Shown in pieces: positions 34,951 through 47,264 of a DNA stretch of 64,000 bases. A program made the translations under genes and the position numbers. The stretch comes from Oscarella lobularis (lineage: Eukaryota; Porifera; Homoscleromorpha; Homosclerophorida; Oscarellidae). The stretch is from contig NC_089175.1 in the NCBI RefSeq assembly GCF_947507565.1, positions 62,001 through 126,000 on the forward strand, in the 5' to 3' direction. The first letter of the stretch is position 1. Every line of letters begins with the position of its first letter. Under the pieces are notes generated by a model that saw only the letters and a list, made by a program, of their open reading frames with translations, ran no database searches and was not told the DNA's origin.

Positions 34951-35213
34951 GCACGTACGTTTCTGTGTATTTTCGAAAAAAAAATCATTCTCCGCTCATC
35001 TAACCGCGCGCGTATCACAGTCTATATAGTTATATAAATCTCATCTCACGTGAACCAAGGCAATAAACGGGACAGTCATGAGAAAATGAAAAGTCAAACA
35101 GACCAGAGAGGGGGGGAAAGACAGAAAAAAGTACGATTACGCTTTTAAAAACCAGAAGGGGGGGAAGAAGGACAATCGCTTTTAATCATCTATACACTCG
35201 GAGATGGCTCTTC
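34951..35213. other. tail-to-tail spacer between OFD1-like and Smad genes
   Basis: About 260 bp of 3' flank for both convergent genes, with purine-rich runs (35100-35160). No coding region seen. Confidence 0.5.
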
Positions 35214-36868
<1,655 letters not shown>

Positions 36869-36972
36869 TCATTAACCAAAAGGAACGTCATCGGTTAGCG
36901 CGATCGAGCGATTTTTTTATTCGCTACTCACGGAAATCGACCAAAAAAAAAGAAAAAAAGGACCGAGTCGCT

Positions 36973-37539
36973 TCAGTTTGACTTCTCCTTTATTCTCCAC
37001 AATCCAAACAGGTATCGTAGCCTGATTAGAAGAAGATCTCGTCCCATTTGAAGCCAACTCCAAAATGGAACCATCTTTGATCCTAAAAAAACCCCCCCCA
37101 AAAAAAGTCTACCACTCGAATACAACGCGAAATCGACTACCTTCGATTTCCTGCCAATTAACAGCAACCTCAGCAATCGAAATCTTCAGACATTGAGCAA
37201 TATAAAGAAGCTCAACATCGAAAGCCCTACATACAGCAATCATGCAGACTTCTCTATCATATATCTATCCTACCATCGATCAATGTGAACGGATGGAAAA
37301 AGAAGTCGCGCTGCAGAACGGGTGAACAACTTGAAGCCACACTGCAATAGATTCCATACATATTTGAACCCGTTCTTGAACAAACGGCCGCCGGCTGCCC
37401 GCCCGCAGAGCGGATCCGGCCGCCGGCGGCGGTTTTTGGCGAACGCACCTGCGTGTCTTTAACACCGCGAACGCACAGGAACCAGACGAGAAAATGAAAG
37501 CCATACATGAGAAAATTTCGAAGGAAAGTGCGCTAAAAG

Positions 37540-37576
<37 letters not shown>

Positions 37577-38598
37577 GTGATGTCACAAATGCAAGCAAAA
37601 ATTCTTATTCTTACCTCAGCAACGGCGTCGTCTTGAAGATGAGATCTAGAGCCAACCGAAATAGCCGGCGTGTTCTAACACCACCTTATTAATTTATATA
37701 TATATATATTATCTCCATTTTTAGGTGCTTGCCTCATCAGGAGCAATTTTATTCAATGCTGATTCCACCTTTGTGAGATCAGAAAATCGAGTTGCGCCGT
37801 CGGCATCAGCAAAGAGAAGGTGTTTTCCGCGTGAGCTCAACATGCCCTGCATTGGAAAATTCTTTGCTTCAAAAATCTCAGTTTTTTTAAATATTCTGAC
37901 CATGCGCACTGCGCCGCCTTTTCCTCTATTCTTTTCAAAGGTGAGCACGCGAATTTTTTCGTGTCCATACTTTTTAGTATATTCCATACCAACCTGATAT
38001 ATATATATGTATGTATTTATTTATTTATTTATTTATTTATTGCTAAATTCTTTTCTTACTTTAGACGTTCCATCTTTGCTTCCATCATCCACGATAATAA
38101 TTTCGTAAGTGAAACTACCGCCTTCGTCTTTCTGGCGAAAAAAAAGACGTAGGCGTGGTCAAACAGAGGTCACGCCTCCCCCACAAACCTTCTTTTGTTC
38201 GAGATACGCGAGCGCTTCGTCGAGCATGGAAGGCACTAGATAAACTAGAGTGCGCACGAGCGTAAAATCGAAGTCGCAATTCTCACGTCTCGTCTCTTCG
38301 TTGTACGATGGAACGATGAGACTGAGAGAGAGCGATGACGGATCGTCGAGCTCGGGAAATGGTCGTCGCTCGTCGCCATTTCCGGTAAGAAAGTACTTTT
38401 CGCTGTCGTAGCGGTGGAGATTGGGCTTTCGGATAGTCGTGACAGTGAGAAAGATGTAGAGCTAAGGAGATGGGCCCCCAAGTTGCGTGCAGGACAATTC
38501 TTATATGCAGAATTACTTACTCCTACTATCAAAATGACTAGAAGGACCAGAGATGTCTGTAGAAGAGGCAACGACAATAGGAAATCAACGAACGCCAT
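36973..38598 (-). CDS. ALG5: dolichyl-phosphate beta-glucosyltransferase
   Basis: Makes dolichyl-phosphate-glucose for N-glycan precursors at the ER face. The ATG at 38598 gives an N-terminal membrane anchor (MAFVDFLLSLPLLQ...LVILIVG). Family blocks in order: VLTFEKNRGKGGAVRMG, SSRGKHLLFADADGATRF (DxD-like metal site), YGFHFLVWFLCVRGVKDTQ, CGFKLFTRSAARLLFPSVH, RAFDVELLYIAQCLKI, AVNWQEIEG, and KMVPFWSWLQMGRDLLLIRL before the stop. All match vertebrate ALG5 closely. About ten small exons; the 37344-37459 intron contains a GC-rich palindromic stretch, and two others contain GA and TTTA microsatellites. A poly(A) signal lies on the minus strand at about 36916-36921. Confidence 0.92.
37543..37571. 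repeat. (GA)n microsatellite in ALG5 intron
   Basis: A run of about 14 GA units inside an intron of the minus-strand ALG5 gene; on the sense strand this is a CT tract. Confidence 0.85.
38016..38042. repeat. (TTTA)n microsatellite in ALG5 intron
   Basis: Six or seven TTTA units within an ALG5 intron. Confidence 0.85.
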
Positions 38599-38819
38599 CG
38601 TCGGCACGGGACATCAGAAGTGAAAGAGCACGTGACTAGAGCTAGATCTCTTTAAATTAGCTAGGGAGAGGTGAGGTTCATGTGGTCCATGTATCTGCTC
38701 CTATTCTTGTTTTTTCAGTGAACAATTCGCCTGGTGGAACAATTCGATTATCCGGGCCGTTGTTACGTTGCCGTAGCGCCGCTAACGCGCGTGCACTCGG
38801 AAGAACGTCGTGCGAACAG
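38599..38819. promoter_or_regulatory. divergent promoter, ALG5 and desulfurase-TtcA gene
   Basis: 221 bp separate the ALG5 ATG (-) from the chosen ATG of the plus-strand fusion gene. A short upstream ATG at 38680 opens a hydrophobic leader that stops at 38719, directly after a good acceptor-like TTTTTTCAG, so an alternative 5' exon is possible. Confidence 0.4.
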
Positions 38820-41800
38820 ATGGCGTTGTCGCATGGCGAGCGCAAGTTTTATCGTACGGAATCGGCATTTCGGCTCACTGATCAACCGCCCGACAGGCAG
38901 GCATTGATTAAGTACGTCCACGACAGCGTTATCGGCCAGGACGCGACATTTTCCGGCCCGTTCGGCACGAGAAAAGGTAAATATATCAAAAATCGACCCT
39001 AAAAAAGCGAATTCATTTAAATTTAGTCGTCTATTGCGACTATACGGCATCGGGAAGGTAAGAGACGTCGTATAGAATCACAATGATTCATTGTATATTC
39101 AATTTTTTGAATAAGGGCTTTGAAATTCATCGAAGATTTTATCCAGACGAACGTTTTGCCGTTCTATGGCAACACGCACACAACGTCGACTATCACGTCG
39201 CGTCAAACGACCATGTTTCGTCACGAAGCGAGGTTTTTCAAAAAAATTAAAAATTCTATTTTTTCTTATTTGCTCGCATAGAGATATCATTCGTAATGCT
39301 GTGCATGCAACTGAAAATGATTCGGTGATATTTACGGGGAGTGGGTGTACTGGAGCCGTAGATAAATTAATTCACATCATGGCATTGAAAGAGAACGCTA
39401 CAAAGCCGGTATAGATAATTTCAAATCGAAGAATTTGTCATAGAACAATTCTTAGATTGTCTTTGTGGGTCCCTTTGAGCACCACTCAAATCTGTTGCCA
39501 TGGAGAGAAGTAGGAGCTCAGGTATTAATAATTCAATAGATACATAACCTGGATGCAATTTTTAATATTTAGATTATTCGTGTTGATGAGGATTGCGCTG
39601 GAAATGTCGATGTTGATGATCTCGAAGAAAAGCTGAAGGTAACTTCCGTATCTTTTCCTCCTCGTCACCCCAACAACGCCCTCTTTATTAAATTAGTCGT
39701 GCTCGTCACTGGGACGTCAGTTGATTGGATGTTTTTCCGCTTGTTCAAACATTACCGGCATTCTGACTGACACGATTGCAGTCACGACGATATTGCATAA
39801 GTACAATGCTTTGGCCTTTTGGGATTACGCTACAGCAGGTAATAATTATTCACTTTCCTAAATTCCAAGTCAGAAAATCACTCGCTTTTTTTTCATTATT
39901 CTTCAGCTCCCTATTGTGACATTGACATGAATCCAGTGGTGGAAAGGTAACTTTTCCTCTTTCCTCTATTTAATTAATTTCACATCATTTCTTCTCAGTG
40001 TGTCTCATCCCCTTGTATCAAAAGACGCTATTTTCTTTTCGCCACATAAATTCGTCGGTGGCGTCAATACACCAGGTGAGACAGAGTTTCTGTGTAGCGG
40101 ACACGTCACGTGCCCAGAGCTAGTGCTTCTTCAATTTCAGGAATTCTCATTGCTAAGAAAGCATTATTCAAGAACCCAGTTCCATCCAGTAGCGGCGGTG
40201 GAACCGTCTTTTTCGTACGCACAATAGAAACCAGCTCCCCAGCTCCCCACGGACAAGAACTCGTTCCCTCTAGGTCACTCGAACGACGCATCGATACTTA
40301 CAGGAGAACGAAATGCGCGAAGAAGGCGGAACGCCTGATATCGTCGGCTCAATTCGCGTCGGATTGGTTTTCCAATTGAAACAGGTAAAAAAAGTCGAAA
40401 ACATAAATTTAGCGACGCATCGTAACGTAACGTAAGAACTCTTCTGTTGATTGGTCGCTTGTCTTTGTGACATCACTCTCCTTGACCATATTTGGAAGTG
40501 ATGTTACATTACGTTACGTTACCTCGCTAACAACCCTTCTTTTACAAAGTCCATCGGATGTGACGCTATTGAAGCGAAAGAAGAAGAACTCGCAAAGTAT
40601 ACGCGCTAGAACCTCTCTATTCTTCCCCTCATATATCAACTACTATAGATATGGAATGAGCTTTTTTGCTAAGCATCCTAACGTCGTCCTACTTGGATCA
40701 CCTTCAGTCAAGCGTCTTCCAATTTTCTCCTTCCTTATACGTCATCCTCGTTCGGGTCTCTTTCTGCACTACAACTTCGTTTCCATGCTCCTCAATGATC
40801 TGTTTGGCATTCAAAGTCGCGGCGGCTGCGCTTGTGCCGGTCCGTATGCTCAGGTAGGGCATCTGATCGCCCGACAAGGGGGAGGAGGCCCAGCTTTGCT
40901 ACTAGGATTTACTTGGAATCGATCAAACGATGGCATTCAAAATAGAAGAATTGTTGCTAGAAGATCAGTAAGAACTTTTCTCTCTGCATTTCGACTGTTC
41001 ACCGGCACGCGTTCGATCTAGGAGACTAGATAGAAATCATCTTCGACGCTACGAGGAGCACTCTGAAAGAGAAATATTGAGGTATAGACACTAGTTTATT
41101 TGATACAACAATTCAGTCACAAATTCTGAAGGCCTGGGTTTGTGAGACTCAATTTGCCTTATTTTGCACCTCAAGAGGAAATCGACTACATTCTCAGAGC
41201 CGTCGCTTTGGTCGCAGAACACGGATGGAAATTATTACCGCAAGTAGGTGCCGTCACAGAGCGAGAAGAGATCACAGGAAATTTCTTTTTTTTCTCAGTA
41301 CACATTCCACCCGGAAACGGGCGAATGGACACACTATAAGCAGAAAGTAAACTCCTCACTCTTGCTACTTCAAAAAAAAGACTACATTGTAGGATCTCAA
41401 AGATAGACAGTGGCTTGGAAACGTTTCCTATAGAACCGGAAAATTCAGTTACAAAGAAACAAAGGAGTACCGTTCACCGCCACCGTCCTTCGAAGTCATA
41501 ATTAAATAATAATAATAATTAATTGAATAAACCCTTCTTTTTTATGTAGTCTCTACTCGACGAAGCATTGGTGATTTTTAACGCTTCCCACAAGGTAAAA
41601 GGATTCCTATTCTTCTCTTCGACACGTTTTTTCCCCTCCTTAGATCTCACGAGTACTTTCCGATCACACGGTCTTGCTTGATAGCGAAGCGGAAGCAATG
41701 CGCTGGTTTCTCTATCCCAGCGAAGCGCAGCAGATTGTCTCCCGACGGGATGCCATCCGACCGCCCGTCGAGCCTCCATTTAAGCCAAAAGCGTGGCCGG

Positions 41801-43129
41801 GAAAAGTTCCAGTTGCGGCGCCGGCGTCGGAACCTAAACCGAAGCCGGATGCGGTCACTGTAAGACCTAAACCGGCGTTTCATTCACCGCCCAGAACGCC
41901 GATTATGGGACCAACGATTCGAGTACAGTGTAGCAACGAAGCGCGTCCGCGCATCTGCTCACTCGATTTATAGGCCATAGAAGACTACACGATGATTCGC
42001 GACGGCGATCGAATTCTCGTCGGTCTATCGGGAGGCAAAGACTCCCTTTCGCTGCTTCACACACTGAAACAATACCAGCATTGTGCCAAATCGAAAGTAA
42101 GATAACATTTTCTGAAGAAATTAACTCGAATAGGGGTCGCGGTCAAGGGCGTCTCTTTTGATTTGGGCGCCGTCACAGTCGATCCGCAATCGGCTTCCTA
42201 TGATCCGAGTCCCCTAAAGGGCTACCTTGCCTCGTTGAACGTGCCTTACTTTTATGAAGAACAAGGTCAGAATACTACGTGAGGCCGATTCACACGAGCG
42301 TAAGAACTCTTCTGTTGATTGGTCGCTTGCCTTTGTGACATCACTCTCCTTGACCACGTTACGTTACGCTTACGTCGCTAGTGTGAATCGGCTCTGTGAC
42401 GCCCCCCTGTGACTGACTGACTGACTGACTGACTGACTGACTGATCTATATGATGTTTTATACAGGTATTATTGAACAGGCGTCCCAATTGGACGTCTGC
42501 CTCTCCATCTGCAGTTTCTGCTCTCGAATGAAACGCGGACGCTTATACGCTTGCCTTCGACGCGAAGGCTACAATGTGCTCGCACTTGGACAGCATCTCG
42601 ACGATCTGGCTGAGAGGCAAGATCAGATCCCGTAACCCTCAGAAAATCCAATATATAATTTATTTAGCTTTATCATGTCCGCCTTTCACAACGGGCTTCT
42701 TCGCACGATGAAAGCGCACTATACAGTCAAGTATAGAAACTCGATTATGTACACATCACCATGGGCGTGTTTCCTGATTATTCTATAGGGAGGGAGACCT
42801 GAGGGTCATTCGACCTTTCGTCTACGTCCGGGAAAAGGATCTCAGAGCATTTGCCAACTCTTCGAAATTGCCCGTCATAGCGGAAAATTGTCCCGCCTGC
42901 TTCGAAGCGCCCAAGGTGACCTTCGTACCCTTATCTCATTATAATTGAGAGAACTTATTTCTGGTCTCTTTAGGAGCGGCATCGAACAAAGCAGCTCTTG
43001 GCCGCTCAAGAGATCCTTTTCCCTAAACTCTACAAGAGCCTCCTGACAGCGATGCGTCCGCTAATGAATAAAGACATAGCGCCCTGTGAAAACAAGCATA
43101 TAAAAAGCTTTTGCGGTCAACCGAAATAA
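38820..43129 (+). CDS. cysteine desulfurase fused to TtcA-like tRNA thiolase
   Basis: The N-terminal half is a class V PLP aminotransferase of the SufS/Csd type: CDYTASGR, ALKFIEDFI, FYGNTHTTS, VIFTGSGCTGAVDKLI, GPFEHHSNLLPWRE, LIGCFSACSNITG, the PLP lysine in SPHKFVGG, EGGTPDIVGSIRVG, and the active-site Cys loop in RGGCACAGPYAQ. It continues through about 41000-41900 without a stop into a TtcA-type ATP pyrophosphatase: KAIEDYTMIRDGDRILVGLSG with PP-loop SGGKDS, SICSFCSRMKRGRLY, ALGQHLDDLAE, VIRPFVYVREKDL and NCPACFE, giving two CxxC pairs for an iron-sulfur cluster. Desulfurases release sulfur from cysteine and TtcA thiolates tRNA cytidine 32, so one chain could do both steps. About 20 exons; two introns carry the short TIR element. 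Confidence 0.85.
40409..40531. mobile_element. short TIR element (MITE), copy 2, in intron
   Basis: About 123 bp, ends AGCGACGCATCGTAACGTAACG and the inverse of CGTTACGTTACCTCGCT. The internal block AAGAACTCTTCTGTTGATTG is shared with copy 3. It occupies most of a roughly 166 bp intron of the desulfurase half. Confidence 0.7.
42282..42393. mobile_element. short TIR element (MITE), copy 3, in intron
   Basis: About 112 bp with 12-13 bp inverted termini: GGCCGATTCACAC at 42283 and GTGTGAATCGGC at 42381. Internal text is nearly identical to copy 2. It sits in a roughly 199 bp intron of the TtcA half. Confidence 0.75.
42411..42443 (+). repeat. (GACT)n microsatellite
   Basis: About eight GACT units in the same intron as TIR element copy 3. 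Confidence 0.9.
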
Positions 43130-43299
43130 TGACATCTAATAAAGGAGTGGAACAACGTCGCGTGCTCGACTACGTCATTTCCTCTCTCCACCCCGCGTGA
43201 CCCCCTTCGTGGCGTAGCGCAACTGAATCGTTACGAGGTGTCAAGCGTTTTGTTCTATTTCAGTTTGTTTGCTCTCCGAACGAACGATCGGGTCCCCCT

Positions 43300-44613
43300 A
43301 TGGACGAGGTAAGCTGGCGTAGCGAATAGAAACGATCGAACGAGGAAACGACGAAACGGGGGTCCCCGGAGAGATAAAGATTATTCGATCAGCCGGGCAG
43401 TTCCGCTTTCGCTCTGTAAATAAACGCTTTTGTACACTCGCGCCATCAGTCTTCCTTTTACTGCGCTAAGCGTCGCTTAGTTGTGCTCTATTCGTGCCGT
43501 TTGACGCGCGTTTTCTTGTCGAATCGACCTCCCGTCCCAGCGAGCTCACTTCCCCTATTCTACGCACCGAACGAACGAGAAAAGCGATGAAAAGCTCGCG
43601 TCGACATCACAGCGTAACAACAACGGCCGTTATAAAACTCCGTCGGCCGCCAATTGGCGAGGTACACACGTACAAGAGACGTTTTTCCCCTACAAGTAGC
43701 GCGACGCCCCAGCGTGGTTTCGATCCGCCGTATACGCGCGCAACGAGGAGGAAAACGATCGATCGATCGATCGATCGATCGGCCTCGTGGACTGTACGTG
43801 TTGCCGTTAGCGGACAAACGAATGCGGAATTATTCTAAAGTGAACGCGCGAGCTCTCGATCAAACTAAACTAGACAGGATGTTCATTTTCCCCCCTGTAC
43901 CCCTCCCTAGTAGTACAGTAGTCTTTTGTTGGCTGGGTGATTTTCTTCTGAAAGCGGATGTAGTAGCGTGTTCGAGGAGAGGGGGGAATCATGTGGCCTT
44001 TGTGTGACTTTTGATTTCTACTTCCAGGCCAATGCTGGCGCTCCCGTCTCGCGAGTTCTCGGCTCGATCCAGGCCAATCACGTCGTCTCCCCAGTGCGAA
44101 AGATGAAAATTCGCCTCTCCGAGTCGCTAAGTGACTGCGAAACGGAAGAGGCGCCGCAACCGTCGCAGTCGCCGCCTCACCAGGTACCGTAGAGAGGGAG
44201 AGATGCAGACGTCTTTGTCGGCACAATGACTGGAAACGTGATCGGTTGCCAGATGAACGGTTCGGAAGCGGAAGAAGACGAAGACGATACGTCTATGTTT
44301 TCGTCGCAGGTACTGCATACACATTTTACATTGACGCACTGTTTTCACTACGAAAACCGCTTTTAGGATCAAGCGGGCAGCGTACAACTATCGATATCGT
44401 CTTCGTCTCTACGGGTAACAGTGTCACGTGAACAGTAAATCTATTTTTTGACTAACGCGCACCACCATGCAGGACATGTTGACGGCTCCCGAACGAATTG
44501 TGACCACTTCAGAAACGAGCAAGGTGCAAACAATCAGCATATGCCACTTTGGTTTATAAATAATTTATGACGGTTTTTTTTCTCACAGTCATCTGAATCC
44601 GTTTTACCTGCAG
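43300..44613 (+). other. alternative 5' coding exons A of DLC1-like gene
   Basis: Five exons, each preserving frame: 43300-43308 (MDE), 44028-44183, 44253-44309, 44473-44523 and 44589-44613. The last ends in phase 1 and can join 46375. The encoded text is acidic and Ser-rich with no known domain. Confidence 0.55.
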
Positions 44614-47203
44614 GTAAGACCTCAGAGGCGGGGCCGTAAGGGCGTGTTTCTGTGCAAAAGAGTCGCGCGAGTAATCGAATTAGATTGGTTTATGTAATTG
44701 GAGACGGTCTCCTTCTAACTATTCGTTGCACTTGTCCAGACTCTTGGGAACGTAACGCAATACCTGTGCACACATCAACATCGTTGCGTAATTGCACACA
44801 CGCGCGCACTAATCCTTAAACCGCCCCGACCAATAGGGTATTGATTGGCCCCCGGAAGCAGCTCCGTTATAACAGACCCGTACTCGACGCGTCCGTCGCA
44901 TTTTGCGCTCTTGTTAGTTATTTTTCGTCTAAAAGCTCTTACCCAACTCGATTATAAGGATCGTATTAGCGAGTCGATCTCGTTCATTCGCTTCGCTCCC
45001 ACCGTCCGGTCGCCGAAACTGCGCTCTCAGCGCAAATCTAATCAGGGAAAAAGGCGATATCGAAAACCTCTTTATAAAAGCCGCCCGCATCGCATTCTTC
45101 GCTCGGCACGGAGAGAGGAAGGAAGCATACGCGCGCGCGCGCGATGGAACAAGAAGCGCTCTTTCGCTGCAATTCGGCGCCGTCGTCGCCGATTCTCGCC
45201 GCGTTGCGACGAAAAAGCGCGTTGCGAAGTCGCGTCGAAGGTAGCACACACACAATCATTGAGAGAAAAGGGCGCTTTTTGTGAGTGTGTGATACGCGCG
45301 CGTACAGACTCGATCGGCGGCGGGGGCGGCGGCAGCAATCCCTCTCTATGGAGCCGAAAAGACAGCGAAATGCGCCTAGCGCGATCGATAAGCCAGCTGA
45401 CTAACAGTGGCAGTTTCGGTAGCAGTCTCGCGCCTTCGTGGACGCCATCGTCTCCCAAGTCGTTCTATCAGCGCGTTTTCAAGCGCAGTTCGTGTAGACG
45501 ACAGGCGCGAGGTAACGTCGGATGCGATCGTGTCCTTTATGACCCTCTTTACGGTCTGCATTGCTTACGCTAAAGCTTCTGCAAAACAGTCGCTATGATA
45601 ACGTTGCGTGGGGGGAAAATGAGATACAGTACGTAGTCCATTACTTAGAGCAAGCTCCCGTCTTTTTTTTTCTTTCTCTTCTTTCTCTTGGGCGCTTGGG
45701 GGGTGATTTTGGGGGTCCCGCGACTACGGGAGATCGGGCGAATATTTATTGATTGGCTCGTTTCGCGCCCTACATGTGGTTCCCAATTTGTCCCGGAGCC
45801 CGCGCTAATAACGCACCTGTTCTCTTGCATACGGCATCAATTTGTCGTATTGTACACGGGGGGAAAAGCATTCGAACAGCGTCGTTTAGGCACCTTTCGT
45901 TTTAGAGCGGAGGCGAGGGAGGGCCCATTGCGCTTCCGGACGTAACGTAGAGAGCTAGAGCCCCCGCCCCCCCTCCCACGGTGCATGCGGTGACGTGAGT
46001 GCGACCCTCGTCCTGTTCCTTCTTCATTCCGCGTGGCGTTCGTTGCGGTGACCTCGCTTCGAACCTCATCCTCCCCACAAAAATCCTTTTCTCTCATCGC
46101 TAACACGCGTGCGCGCGCGCGATAATAATGAACGGCGGAGGAACCGGACGATTCGGTCGATTTAGCTTCAGATTCGCTCGCAAACCCGACGACATAAAAC
46201 TGCGCTACGGTAGGGCTAAGTACGATCGATCAGATCGACCGACCGATCGATCGATCGTCTATGCGTTCGTGGCGCGACTCTTTTGACGATTTGGCGACTA
46301 ACTGTGTTAGAGCGACAGCCTGTCGCTTATCTCGGCCGCCCTCCTCACTCAACCTTGTCGTTTTTTTCTTCTAGATGAAGCGGCCGTTGCGTGCGGCTGG
46401 CTACGAGCGGCTGGATTCCCCCAATACGCTCAACTCTACGAAGGTACGACAAGCTGACGATCGAGCGCGTCTGACGCACGCATCATTCACTTAGTTTAGC
46501 TGTCACCTTCCCCCTCCAATTCGCTAATCCTGTCAAGTCTGCCATGTTCTCGATTATCGCTTTCCTTTATTACGTCGCGCGGTCGATTCGATTTGCTATT
46601 GTTTTTTTATTCGCTCTTCTTTTTTAGACGGGCAATTTCCAACGGATCTATCCGAAATCGATATCGAGCAAGATCACAAATTTTTGAACGATTACGAAAT
46701 CGACGCTCTGATGAGGTGAGAGGGTGAGAGAAAAGAGGAGCAAAAAAGGCAATCCTTTCTCTAGGCGTCTCAAAGTGCTACAAAGATACGCCGGCATGCG
46801 AATCGACGACGGAAAAGTGCCCACTCCACGCACGCACTCACTCACAAAAAATTAAAAGTTTCCTTTCTATAGGACGAAGAATCGGACGAGGAAGAGGAGG
46901 GAAGAGCAATCAGTAACAAATGGAAATATCGCAGAAGAAGCGGCAAATGGCAACGACGGCACAAGAGCGGCGGCGGCGCAACGGCTACAAGAACATCTCC
47001 ATCGTCCACTTCCGGGAGCGTGGGACGTCACCAGAGCCTTCGCTCCCAGGCAATCGGACGATCGATAATTCTCCGAAAAGCGTCATCAGACAGTCGCGGC
47101 GGCGGCGGCGAAGCGGAAGCGACGTCGTTATCCGCAGTTGGAGCACTTGTGTCTGAACCGCTAAAAATTGTCGTCGAAGGGACGTGTTTTTCTCCGCCCC
47201 GTA

Positions 47204-47264
<61 letters not shown>

